The position numbers were made by a program, and so were the translations under genes. From Branchiostoma floridae (taxonomy: Eukaryota; Chordata; Leptocardii; Amphioxiformes; Branchiostomatidae): 64,000 nucleotides of DNA. The notes under the pieces are model-generated. The model saw only the letters and a list, made by a program, of their open reading frames with translations, was not told the DNA's origin and ran no database searches. Location of the stretch: assembly GCF_000003815.2 (NCBI RefSeq), contig NC_049982.1, positions 13,547,822 through 13,611,821 of the forward strand. The letters are read 5' to 3'. This document shows positions 45,896 to 59,572 of this stretch, one piece after another (position 1 is the first letter of the stretch; each line of letters begins with the position of its first letter).

Positions 45896-47505
45896 TTGAG
45901 ATGCATTTTGATCAATGTATAACTTAACCCATCCAAATTCCTTGTTATATAACGTCACATGGGGATATCTCCATGGGGATGGCTTTTCTGATAAAGTTCT
46001 TTTGTTCCAAAGTTCATCTAACTGACCAAGCCAATACTGACCAGGTGTGGTGAATTTTTAACTTGAGACTTATCAGTGGCTGTTTGTTCAAGTGGGCATG
46101 TTGGTCTGGTGCTGATAGGTGGAGACAGCAGCAAGAAGCTGTCTCAGATCACCTGGTAACCAGGGTCCACAAGGACAGGACTCTTTTAATTACCTCTAAT
46201 ACACTGTCATATAAATCTTTTTACTGAAGTAAAAATCATCATACATTATTTAGGTTACAATGCAAGACAGATCAATGATAATTGAATAATCTCTCCCTAC
46301 AACTGTGTGAAAATACTATCATCTTATATAAAAGCAAACTTTTTTGGGGAACCAGTAAAAACATTGATAAATGATCCTTCCTTCATGGAAAGTTGGTACG
46401 ATGTGTAACAAATTGCTCTTATCACACGGAAGGTTTGTCACTAAGGTAACATTTGATATGGAAGGTGATTTATAAAACTGGTGCCTCCAAAGCATCTTAT
46501 TGAGACAAAACACACAAGGTCCTGGGTGTGCCCCATTCTAGAAGAAAGGTGTAACATATAAATACATAACGTTACCTGTACTTAAGAGCACAAAGGTTCA
46601 CAAAGAAAGGAGTAAGGTGAAAGGTACGTAACAGGCAGAAGGAAATGTATATTCTTGCAGTTCGAAAGTCAAAAGCTGTTCATCAGGCATGTGGTATTTG
46701 CCCAAACAGGCCAAATACTAATTTTCTAGAGGTTAGGCTCCAGATGGTGTTTGACATCTTTTTAAAAGTTTTTATGCATTTTTATCAGGCTTTCCATTTT
46801 GTAACATTTTCTTTTGGAAACATTTGGCTGCCAGTGAAAAACAAATCCTGGCAAAAGGCATAAAATGACATTACAAAAACAGCCTGGCCTCTGCATATGC
46901 ATACAACACTGAGGGAGTTTCTTTTTTTTTTTTTACAATGTGTAACACAAGAGGGTAGGGGAGCAACTTCATATTGGTCCATTTTTACCAATGATATCAA
47001 TAATTGTAGTTGTACCTTCTTTCAGAAAACGAGTATCACATTGATCTGTGTCAGCTACGAGTGTATCCCAACAACCCTGTTAGTCTCTCTTGTACCATAT
47101 ACAGTCACTGTAATGATCTCAGGTGACAGCCCTGTTTACGGTGTAGAGCGAAAAATTATCTGAAGGAGGATGTGTATCAAACTGGCTCAACTTCACATCA
47201 ATTTGCACTGTTTGTTCAGCTCTGGTTTGGCCATAATGGAGACAGGAAGTTGTGGGATGGACAGCTTCCTGTGATAAAGCCACTGCACAATCCAACAGCT
47301 TCCTACATGTGGGAGGGCGCTTCCTCTAATGTACTTTCTCTTTTTATGGGGTGCTCACTTCTGTTTTTTTTCCCATGGACGAAGGTAGCAGACAATTATT
47401 ACATAATCTACACTGCACTATTTTCCCAAGAAACTGATGATCAGCAAACCATTTGGGAAATGATATTCCAAATACCTGTTATCTAGCTTTTGTAAGTTCC
47501 TCCAT

Positions 47506-47560
47506 TTTATTTGATCAAGGAAGTTAAAATATTAAATTTTCATCTCCTTGATTTGATAAA
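47506..47560. repeat. Imperfect foldback, ATCAAGGAAGTTAAAAT type
   Basis: TTATTTGATCAAGGAAGTTA is mirrored by TCATCTCCTTGATTTGATAA with a few mismatches; the arm matches the AAGGAGGTTAAAA foldback at 45726 and looks like a diverged relative. Confidence 0.7.
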
Positions 47561-47653
47561 GTATTGTTGCTACTGGCCAGACATTTCACAATAATGCATC
47601 TTCAGCTAGCCCAGATATTTTCCATGCAGGGGGTTGTACTTTTGTAGTGGTGA

Positions 47654-47717
47654 CCAGGATTTCTTACTGCTCCCTCCTCTCAAGGAGCTCCTTGCTCCTC
47701 TCAGTAAGAAATCCTGG
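47654..47717. repeat. 64-bp foldback with 16-bp perfect arms
   Basis: CCAGGATTTCTTACTG pairs with CAGTAAGAAATCCTGG; the middle contains a second palindrome AAGGAGCTCCTT. No flanking target duplication is clear. Confidence 0.85.
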
Positions 47718-50700
47718 CTTCCGGTACTACTAGTACTAGTCCCCAACACAACCTCTACTTTCCTACTTGTTGAATAAGCCCAGAGACTTTTGAGACAAAA
47801 AATGACAGGCCAAAAGTAAGGACATTTTTGTCAAAAGATATCCTGGATTTCATTTTTAAAAGAAAGGCTAAGACTAGTATTGGTTCGAAGCAAAATTACT
47901 CTCCAAGTGAAGTAGAGCTTTTTGATGTGTTTCTAGGCATTTTTGTCAGGCTTTCATTTATCTCCTCTTCATGCTCTCCATGTCCACCTGCCAGCAGAAT
48001 TGAAGGAATAGACAGCCCAACAAAAATGCCAAAGAACAAAAAGTAGCCAGGCCCAAACCTCTGCTTGGAGAGTAAAGCAAAATACTGTACTTATATCATG
48101 GACTCAGGAAGCGTTTACTCTCAGAAGCAACAGGAAATCCTGCAGCTCTGTCCGGAACAGTTTAGACAGCTGAAAGAAATCACCAGGGCAAACTCCTTCA
48201 GAAGTTGAAATTTAACTGAAATGTGTTGGCAGACTACAGCATTGCACAAAAGACCCAGACGCAACCTTTACAGGGAAAAGAGCAACAGCAGTGTGGTTGC
48301 TGCCCTGTGTTTCAGCTTGTTCTCTGTTCATGGAAAGCAAAAGGTCATACTTTGTGTACACTTGCCCTTTGTGATCTTCAAATGTAGTAGAGATCAAACT
48401 GGTTTCATGTTGCACATAAATCAAGCACACTGTCTTTGGGGACTTTCCATTTTCAAGAATATGGATTGTTCATTCTGTCCAGTACATTATAAGGAACATT
48501 GGCATTGATTGGGAAAAAACAATCGTCATCAATTGAACATCAAACTGACAAGTCTACACACAGCGTAAGTTCAAGTACACAGTCTTAACTGTGTGAGCAG
48601 CTGCCTCGTAATTTTGAACATCAAACCAAGGACTTCAAAGACAGTCCATGTCAAAGGGAAGAATAAATACACACCTCAATCAAGAACAGGCTGGTTCAGG
48701 ACAAAAACAACCGTAGTATAGTAACAGAAGGAGACAAGCCTGTGAGATTATTTTTGCTGGGATGGTGGTTGAACAGATGTAGCAACAGCTGGTGTGGCGG
48801 ACCAGGAAGTGGCCAAAATCACCAGATTGTTAAGTAATAATGGCCACGGTTAGCCCACAGATGTGAAAACTGTGGCTTGCCCTGTGGTAATGACTTTGGC
48901 AGAGGTAGCATCTAGAATAGGCAACACTGGTAACGTTCGTTACATGTATTTAGGAAAATCTTCTTTATAACATATGTACCTTTATTATAGTATTTAAGTT
49001 TTTTTCTCTATCTTCAAAAAACACAATGAAACAAAAGTAACTTGAAAGTTCATCTGTGTCAGTAGAAGTCATTCTGGATAAAGGTAAAATGAAATTTCCA
49101 ACACAAGAAATGAGACTTATCAAGTTTTTAATGATCGACTCCAGTCTTTGTAAAAAAAGGATACTAGTAGACAATCCACCAAACAAAAGCTTGTCAATCT
49201 TTATTTGTCTGACAATGCAGAGTTCCAACCATTGTTCAGATCCTTGTAACTCATCAGTGATCCCTCAGCTGTGATATTAAGCTGTTGTGACAGCATCCAG
49301 GGCTCCTGTTCAGTAATTAATGGTGGAAAAAGATTCTTGTTGCATCTCTACCCAGAGGCAACAGTTGAAGTGCAGTAGGGAAATGCCTTCTCCTCAGTTC
49401 CCAGGAAGGACTGCACCTGCACTGCACTGTCAACATTCACAGCAACAGGCAGTGCTCTAGACATGACACAGATGTTGTCACATCCAAATGTCCTCTGCAG
49501 GGAAGGGTAGATTACAGCACAGCTGGCCAATGAATATTGCAGGGTAAAAAATAGTCACAAAAGTCAATGAGATGTACTTGTATGGTAAATCAGTCTGTTC
49601 CTCCTTTTGCAGCATTTTGTATGTATGTCATCAAAGGCTTTGTGGTGCACGTTTTTGTTTGTATAGAACCTTTTTTCATATGAATACATTGGGCTGCTGT
49701 CAATGTTCATGCATAGAATTATAAAATACTGCTTGGACTCATCCCCCAAACCATAAAAACATCTCAGGGAAAAGATGAGATAGAATCAAACAATAAGAAT
49801 ACTATTATTTCATAGGCATGTCTTTCTTTATTTTCATTTCTTCCAACCATGACTTTCATTTCTTTGCCACAATATTGACACACAAATGCCACAGGCATCA
49901 AGGTATATTGGAGAATCACCAGAGTTGATCCTATGATTAACAAAACACAAATCAAACCTTAAAATAACTGGCAGCATCACTGATCTTTTCTTGTTACCCA
50001 GACGATCATTATTTTTTTCCGTCTTGTTACCATTTGCTGGAAGTGTAGCAATGTAAACTGACCAAACATTGCAGCACAGAGGAGGCTGCATAGTTATGTC
50101 CTGTCCAAACAAAGTTCCCCTAGTCCTAACCTCAACCCCCGGCCTTGTCTACACATGTCCATCTGTCCAAGTGTGTGGCCTGAATAACACAAAAGCAGGG
50201 AGCCCATTGACCATTAGCAAATCCAAACCAACCTCCGAGCACCTAAAACATCCTGTCCTGTACCTGGTGCATGTCTCAGGGAGTATACAACACAGGCAAT
50301 TAAGTTTCAACACGTTTTCTATTGTGTGTCTTAATGTCTTCACACCATTCCTGAAGATGTTTGTCTCTCTACTTGACAGGTGCATCTTTATGGGTCTCTG
50401 CTAAATAGGCTCATCATGTAAGTAACTCCTGTCCTACATAATTGTTTGAGAGAGATGGTGAGTTACAGTGATATAAAAAATATGTGTGAACTGGTTTTGA
50501 CATCAGTAAACATTGTCAAATAAAGTTCATCCTTAGGAATGCAGAATATTTCCCAAAGTGTCCAAGTGGACTGGCTGCCAAGAAATACCCATCTATCCTC
50601 ATGAGAAACATTTGTCCCTGTTTACTGACATGTCTTTTTTGCCTTTATTCTAGTGACTTTTATCTTGAAAGGAAGCTGTGTGACATAATAAGGAAGTTTC

Positions 50701-51678
50701 AATCAGACCTTCTTTTATTGGCATGTTATTCACCAGCAAGACCTGTTAAGTGGTACCAAGGTCACTTGTGATGCAGCCCACCATTCTTTGTGGGTGGCTC
50801 TCCCTCTCTCCTGACAAACTGTTCTCAAGGATACAATACTCGCCACTCATTCCACCTCAAATCTACATAAAGGGGCTTTCATAGCCTTAAATTCAGAGAA
50901 ACAGCAGTTGTGGCTTTTTCTCAAGTAGACACTTGAATTTGATGGTGATGGATTCCCTTCCTCATTTGTGGTCAGCTACATTGTATTTGTAATTATTCAT
51001 TCATCAAATTCTAACCAAAACGACAACGATTCTCAACAAGGCAATCATACACAACATACATGATACTTCTGGTTATCATTGACGGCAATTCTTCCATCAT
51101 TTCAGATACTTAAAACATGAATAAAGAAGAAGCCCTGAACAAACCCTTGAGTTTGTATACCCTAGACCTTGACCATGAGCCATGAAGTACACTGTTGCCA
51201 GGAAAGTAGGAAGAAACTGGCCCAAGGTTATGATAACGTATCTATGGTTGAGACACAACAGAATGTTAAGCTACTACAGGATGGTCCTGCACACCACATG
51301 TGTCAACTATAAAACCTCTTTTACATGGTCATTCCAATGGGTATTTTCCATAGTTGGAAATGGCTGTGAGTGTGAGGGCAGGAGAAATATGAGCGCCAGC
51401 TCTTTGTGCTATCAAAATGTATCGGCAGCTCCAAGTTTGGCCCAATGGAACGGTCCTTACTGTGTTCCAGACTTTAGCTAAAACGAGCTGGTAAATTCCT
51501 GTTTACAAGTGGGAAAACTTTGAAACCCCCCTTGCCAGTGAAAGTGCCATAAACTTGGCAGCACTGTCTGCGGGTGGGGAGATACCACTTCAATGTTGGG
51601 TGAACACAAGACATTACTGTAATTTTTACATTTTTTAGGGTGGTTTTATGGCCTTTTTACGTTCCCAGGTTTTCGTGG

Positions 51679-51745
51679 TGACTACTCAGAGTTAACTTCT
51701 GTCATGGTATAGTATGACTACTCAGAGTTAACTTCTGTCATGGTA
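51679..51745. repeat. Two-copy tandem duplication, 36-bp period
   Basis: A 31-base unit beginning TGACTACTCAGAGTTAACTT occurs at 51679 and again at 51715 without mismatch, separated by TAGTA. Confidence 0.9.
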
Positions 51746-54700
51746 ATTTGGTATAGTATGTGACTGCAAAATAGCATTATTGTGAACTTACTTACTAATC
51801 TCAAACACTCCATTTTCTAAATACTGTACTCAATATTATGAAATCAGAACACAGTGAACTTAAGTGCATTTTCAGTATTTTCTGCAGATATTGTCGTGCC
51901 CAATCTTTCTGTGACTACGGAAAATTCCTCATGACACAAGGTTGATGATTAGAATACTGAGCGACTAAGTTAATCATCTTGATAAAAGGATTCAATGGCA
52001 CAATATTGCACAGCAAAATATGTATCCAATCTTTCATTTATGGCATAAAATGATAAGTGCTGAAATATATGCCATAAATTGCAAGTAATATCGGAAAATG
52101 GATACTAATGACCAAAATCTTCCAAAGGTAAAGAAGAAGATATGAAGGGACAACCAAAGAATTCATTCTTTGTTATATCATAGATCTATCATGTAAAATC
52201 ATTTGTTCAACCTTCCTGATCACTTAGATTTCATAATGAGGGTCACCTGTTTTTGGCCCAACTTTTTTTCTTCACACCCTCACATCAGTTTTTGGGCCTC
52301 CAGAGGATGTCATCCATGTAATCAAATCAATATAGTCTAATGGTCATAAAGATTACTCTCCAGGTGTTTCACCCTGTCAGAGATTGATAAAAACGGTCAT
52401 GATTTTGCCCCATCAACCTCTGCTTGGACAGTAGTAAAAATGAAATCTTTTGCTCTAAAAGTCTTCATTCAAATGGAAGAACAATAGTTTGTTTGGAGAC
52501 ACCACATGTTTTTACTCCAAACTAATTGAGGCTTGCCATCACATTTGTATATTTAGAGCATGTATGCATGCAGTCCTTTGTACCCAACCATACATGTCCA
52601 AGTTGACCATTCCATCACCGCCTTCTTCGGGGTCTCAAGATCAATACCTCCTATAGGCCGTTTGAACAAATGCAACTAAAAATACAAAGAGTTCTTGTTA
52701 TTGGAAGAGAAGGCCATCAAAAGGGCCTTGGTCTTTTGGCACACTGCCCCTCTCTTTCAGTTGGTCTAATCTGTTTGTCAAAGGTTGCCAAAACAGCCAG
52801 GACCTCCCCACACCCGTCCGTCAATCATTAAGACTCAGGTGGCTGCTGTGTCAAAGTAGCAGTCACTGTGGTCACACGTAATCTTTTTCCTACCTGAGCC
52901 TCCTTTGTTCTACACCTATTGTGCCTCTAACGGCGGTCATGCCTCGAGGCTGTTTCTGTCACTTTACAAGCCTGAGATGGATTGCTAGGAGCGGTTTTGC
53001 CATTGAACGAAACAAACTTACTCAGACAAACCACTGTTCACGGCAAACCCTAGTCAACTTCTGGCTAATACTCCACACAAGAGTTTTAGCATGGACCAAA
53101 CGTGTCATGACAAGTGAAAGGAAACTTTGTATACACACAGCAGGTTTGTTATTCATCTGGTGCCAGCTCCAATTACTGTATGACAGGTTTCTGTAGACTA
53201 ATTGTGTACCATATAAATGAAGTAGTTTTCCCCATTTTTTCACACTGAAGTAATTTTCTTGCTATACAAATACAAATACATTTGTAGTTGCTTGGTATGT
53301 ACCTAAAGGCATCTGGTCTGAGGTTCAGGTTGGGCTGTACAAAAATCAGTTTTATTACACCCGAAATACGGTTGTTGACCTCTCCAACAACAATAAAGGT
53401 AGTAAAACACCTGACCATATGCAGCACTGATTCTTAGTATGGATTTGAAGTGGCATTTTACCCCCTGGTGCTGATATGGAGGCCTAACTCCAGATAAGAC
53501 ATGCAGATTTACCTATTCCTGTTTTTTTTTATTCACTGGGTACGACACGGCTGTAAAATATGGTCTAGCAGGACACACTAGAGAAACAGTCCTTTTGTAT
53601 GTTACCAGTGTTTTCCCACACCAGTGGCATGTATGTGTGAACTGCTCTTCTGATCAGTCCAAAAAAATCCACAGCCATCACGTTCTTCCCCAGGTGAGCA
53701 AATAATGACAAAACTAGTGCCTCTTTCCTGCTGCACCCTCTGGCACATACGCGATCTCAGCCATCAAGCAAATCTGCAGGCAAGATTTCAGGGCCAGACT
53801 TTTGTACAGTTCAACCTAAAAAGTTGCCATGACAACCATCTTGCAGAAAGTTTGAATCCATGAGATTCTGAAACAAATCATAAATCTGCTTTAATCAGAA
53901 TAGAACATCTTTTTCCTCTTTTTAAAGCTGATGAATTTTCTACCGTTCTTTTCATAAGATTTTGAAACAGTTGAAACTGCATAAATTCTATCCACCTCTT
54001 GACAGCATAATTTCAAACACAAGAAGGCCAGATGAGTTTACAGTGAAGAACAGCAAACTTAAGGCAATGTTGTCAAAGCAGCGTGCCAGCTAAGAAATTG
54101 TAGTTTCCTGTCAGGTTTAAGGGAGTAAGTGAGAGAAGTTGTTGGCCATAACAGAACATCAAGGAGAAAGGAAGTCATTAAAAGCACTAGAAAGGAGCTG
54201 ACTTGATTGCTGACAATTACATGACTAAAGGAAAGGTGAGTATCACTGCATAACATCAAGCAAATTACTGGGAATGATGAGAACAAACTTAAGGCTCTAA
54301 CATGTCATTTACCAAATATGCCCAAATTTCCTTCCTTAACAAAAAAAAATTGTCCTTTTGCTCCATCTAAGAAGACTTCCAAAAGGGTATGATAATGTGC
54401 ATGATATCAAGCTATTTGAATCAAGTTACATGTTTATGCCATATATGAAACAGTGCCCACTAAACTGCTCAAATGGTTGTATGTCACCCAACAACAGGCA
54501 ATGCTCCAAAAATTTAATCAGCTTGTTTACCAAACATTGACTTCAAGACCATCGTAGAAGGCAGAAAATATTACCCACCTGGCAGTAATGTGTGCTGATC
54601 TATCAGCTTGCGTAAATAAGAGTTCAGGATGCCAGCATATATTGTAGGCTTGATTCAATTAGCCTGGCACAGGTATCTGTTTGCATCATCCCAAAATATA

Positions 54701-56545
54701 ATACAACAGACAGTTCCTGCCTTTTATGTTTTCATTCAGAGGGCTTTGCTGAAAAGATTGTCGAACTTCAGAACCAAGAATATAGGTACTGTAGATATGT
54801 TTGATAGTTTTATGTCTGTAACTTCTATAATTACAATATTCATGATGTAACATCATACTTTGCAACATTTGAAATATGCAGTTGCCTGTCGCATTGACTT
54901 AGTATTTGTGCTAAATTAATTCATTTGCTAGAACTTGAGTTATCGTTGTCATCTGCATCCTTCAGTCATTTTGTCTTTCCAGCACCTATCTACATCCTCT
55001 GCCCATGTTGTTGCTTCATCAGTAAAAACCATATATTTGAATAAGTGCAAGCAGCAGCAGCATAATTGTCTGATGACTCACCTATTTTTCTGTATCCAGG
55101 GCACAGCAAACACTCGTAGGCAGGTGATGCAGGCTGGCCTAACTTATCTTTTCTGACATGGAGATTCAATTAGCAAGGCACATAGGTCCTAGACAACCTC
55201 TGTCCATGCAGACATTCCCAGATTTCTATTCTTGGTCCAACGTACAAAGGTTACTGAATATGCTGATTGTTTGCAGAGTACTTGAGATGAAAGTAAGACA
55301 TATAATAGGTGGCAGTATTTTCATGCATGAAGGAATTTTTGCTGAAGATAATCATATTGACCAGATTTCTGCTGGCTCGCCCACTCAGATAAATGCCCCG
55401 ATCAAAACCTAGGAACAGGCATCACGGCATGCAATGCTACGTCAGTCCATACCATAGACTATTTCTCCTTGTCTCCAAACTATTTTGAAAGACGACATTG
55501 CACTTGATGTTGAACAAAGAAAATAATGTGCTTATATCTACTGTATCAATCAAAGTGTTTCCAAAAGTGCAATTTTGAGATCGTTCCGATTAGGTATCTG
55601 GATTGGCGTAAAAATTTGCAGCATTTTTTTTCAAATCAAGAAAACAGTGTGTGCCACCTTAGATAATAGGTCTATAGAAACTGCTTATCAAATAGCATTT
55701 CTATTGTGGGAATAAGATAACTTGTCAGCCTGTGGACAGCCTAGTAGGCCAGATGTTAGGACCCAGTGCCCATTGGCTATTTACAGTCTCCTAACAAAAT
55801 AATTCTCCCATTGTTAAAGCATCACTTCCAACTGTTTGCATGTTAACTCTCACGCTTCTGCATTCACACAAGTCTTCTCAGTCATTAACCAACTTTCTCA
55901 TCTTGTTCCTATAATGACATAAGACAGGTGTCAAAAGTTCAAGGCACGATTTTCAATGACACCTGTTAGCCCGTTGGCTGTAGGGACAATGAAACATATC
56001 GTATAAACATACCAGGAGACAGGAGCAAATATTGGGCCACAGGGCTCCTTTGTTTTATTGTTTGACTAGTCTTATCATACAACTGATATGCACTATGATT
56101 GCTGCAGTTAATGAAGAGAAGTAAGATTTATTCATGTGCCAGTTTACCCATGATTGAATTGTAACCAACAGAGAAAGGTTTTTGATTTTAACATAGGACA
56201 TAATGATTTGATTACAACATGTACTGAATGGTAATTCTACCCATTTTCTATGACTTTGTCATTCTTTCGTGACCACTCCTTTTGCTGCTACCTTTTGTGG
56301 CAATTTATTACAAGTGTTGTAAGGATATAAAATATGGCATCCTTTGTTTGTAAAGTTAAGTCTACCAGAGTGTTCCACCACAATAAAACACAGCTTCAGT
56401 TTCTTATATCCAAAGACTAGGAAAAGAAAGACATCTTGACAAAATGCATTAGTTTGGCTTCATATTTGCTGTAATCTGCCAGGGATCAGGACCATTCATT
56501 CCTATACTAATTTTGCCCAACCCAATAACTTAATGGTCAACTTGG

Positions 56546-56631
56546 CCCAACACCCTGGTCAAATCAGTAAGGTCAGGGTAAGTCCCTGGGTTTGGATAAG
56601 GATGTTGAGCCGAGTTGACCAGGGTGTTGGG
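56546..56631. repeat. Foldback with 17-bp perfect arms
   Basis: CCCAACACCCTGGTCAA at 56546-56562 and its reverse complement TTGACCAGGGTGTTGGG at 56615-56631; weaker pairing extends outward. Confidence 0.85.
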
Positions 56632-58149
56632 TGAGCTTGGTCTGATTGTATAATTAGCCATGGGCCCATGTGGTGAAGGGCATCATCCACTCTTGCATAC
56701 TGTTGGCCAATCTGTAAGACTGTATTAATTGATGATCACGTACCTCCTCAAATTATGTTGACCTGTGATGATCAGCCACAATGATAGATATAAACTCTCA
56801 GCAACAGGTGCACCTCCTATCTTCAGAAAGCCCAGGACACTCTCTGCAAAACAAAAGTTAAGTGTAACATTACATAACAAACCTTGTAAAAATTACATGC
56901 GCCGTAATGTAGTGAACTTCAGTTCTTATCAAAATTCTGTAAAGATGTAGAACACTATTATCTCTATTTGTGTTGAGGCTTGTTAACAGAAAATTTGAGC
57001 TAATTAGAGATTCAAACCATTGGCAAACTTTCAGTATAGTGGCAAATTATTACATTTTCTCTGTTAGGAGTTGACAGAGGTTTTGTAGGCAGTTGGTTTT
57101 GTAACCACTCCCAATATTGACTGAAATGTTGAAATAAACACACAAGAAAATTCTTTTGGATCAATCAAAGAAGTCCTCAAAATTGTACCTTTTCAAAGAA
57201 CTAGCCACCTGTACATTTGGTCAATAGAAAGCTGAGAACTTTTGCCACTTCTTGCCTAGTAATCACACCTTTGTATCTGAAGGGTTGGCAGGTACAAAAG
57301 AACGGTTGGAGGCATTAGATCTGGAGTTTTCCCAGCAAGCTCTTCAAGAAGTTTGAGACTCAGCCTGGCTTGGTAAATCAGTAGTGGAGCCAGTCAAGAG
57401 GTCGCCAGGGTGTGACAAAGGTTTGTCGGAAATGTCAAGGGGGTGTTTTGGTCAGCTGCACATTTCTTTCAGCTTACTGCATTCAAAAGGTTTTTTTTTT
57501 CAATTCACCTGTTCATACGTGTACACATCTTCAATGCCCGCACTGTCGGTACATGCTCTAATATAGAGTAAATGCATATACAAAATGTACATGTACATGA
57601 TGTAGTTATTTTTTTCAAAAAGAAAAGTATGCACAAAAGCATGTGTTATTGCTGACATCAACAGAAGACAATATAGCAAACAACAAAATGCAGTCTACTA
57701 AAGGCTAAAGCAAGACATATGGCAAGAACTGCAACATAAACAAAAACAGCCCATTAGAAGCCATTAAGAAGAATTCATGGAAATGTCGAAGCACATGTGC
57801 ATACACACATAGACATAGAAATAAAAGATTAACAGTTAATTATGGTTTGTTCATCAATTGACTCTGGAAAGGGAACAGCACAGAATATTTGTTGTAAGAA
57901 GAATATACAAATGTACATGTATATTTTACCAGTGCCCATTTCCACCACTTTGGGTTATGTCCACATACTGAGCTCAGGTGTATTATGCAAGATCGATACC
58001 TCATGAGCAATAAAGAATGACATAAGTATGATCCCCAGTCATGACAGATACACATTCGACTTTGCCCCAATTTTTTAGATAAATGATGTTTTGAATAAAT
58101 CAAACAGTTGGTACTGCTTTGTTAGATGTTAGCATTAAGTAGCCCAGAA

Positions 58150-58225
58150 CGGTTTCCAAGAAGCTCAGTTGGTAGGATTCTGATAGTGATGCCTTGGCAT
58201 CAAAATCATCCTCAGTTCTTATACT
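58150..58225 (+). other. Weak tRNA-like (SINE-type) A-box region
   Basis: AAGCTCAGTTGGTAGGATTC resembles a tRNA D-arm and A-box, but the expected B-box 45 bases on is only CCTCAGTTCTTA. Could be a worn tRNA-derived SINE, or chance. Confidence 0.25.
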
Positions 58226-59529
58226 CTGTTCTTATCTTAATGTTCTTAGTCTTATTCTTCATCAAGGCTTTTGCCTAGCATCTTTTTGCTCGTTCTTCAT
58301 AATTCTGTTACATCAGTGAAAATGAAAGTATGTCAGAATGTATGTGGTTAGGAAAATCAAACCGACTACATTCCTCATTCTCACAGGTATGACGTACTGT
58401 GCTATGCATGTAATTCAATGGATTGCAGCATAAAGACGGAAGAGCAACTGCTAGTTTTGTATGGTGTTATGTGGAGCTGCATGACATATTGAGACTTAAG
58501 ACCTCCCAATCCTGCTGGGATTACCTGCTTTCATGGGGTACAAAGTGGGTAAATCAACAAGATGGGTCAGCCCTTCTTTACTCAAGGGGTGCTCTGGTCG
58601 CTAAAGTTCATTATTATTGTCAGTCAACATTACAGCCTGAGTCTGCTATAATAGGAATACAACTTAGCAGTAAACATGGGAGATTTCCTGAGCAGAAGTA
58701 GGATGAATCGGCTTAACAGGTTCAGCTAAAATATTCTGTAAGACTCAATTTCCCCCTATCCCTAGGATTTTACAGTGGTCCACAGAAAAAGAGGGGATGC
58801 TCCTGTTACAACATCCAATAGAGAGGCTGAAACCAGAAACACCTCTTCCTGTTTGGTTGGGGGCAGGACATGGTATGAATGGACAGGTCATAGTGATTGA
58901 TTCAATTGGGAAAGTTTGGGGGTATTGGGTGACTGCCCCTATCACCTTCAGCAGAAGCCAAGAAAGGCAAAGAAACTCCTGTGCATGGTTACAGTATCTT
59001 GCCCCTAGCCTTCTTCTCTCCTCAAAAATAGTTTCACAATCACAGTAGCAGTAGGTGTCTTTTTAAGTCACAAAGACTAGGATAAAATCTTAGGGTGGGT
59101 GGCTGGCATAGTTCTGCCAAACAGAATCAACAGTTGCTGTAAGTCATGCTGTCACTTTCTCCTGCCAGTCAGTCTGATCTGGGGAGAGAGTGGGGGAAAG
59201 GAAACTGGTCACTACAGGGTCATCACCCTTTCTCCTACTTGATATGGTTATGGCGATAAATGCTCATTGCCGCATTGTCCTGACAGACCATTTAAAACTG
59301 AAATGAATTGTTTTTCTAACACCAAATATCATTACCAGTACATATGCTGAACTTTTTTGTGTGAAATTGTTGTCACATACCTTGTGACATACCTTGTATT
59401 AATTTGTCTTTTGTCAAAAAGGTTTCTTTCCATTCACAGTTATGCAAACATTAGATACTTGGAAAAAGAAATTAACAAGGAAACACCAATACTTCACCTT
59501 AAATGGTTCAATCTAAACAAAATGTAGAA

Positions 59530-59572
59530 ACTGGTAAGTACAGTGACTGGTAAGAACAGTGACTGGTAAGAT
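59530..59572. repeat. Short tandem repeat of GTGACTGGTAAGA
   Basis: Two to three 15-17-base copies of ACAGTGACTGGTAAG. Confidence 0.8.
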
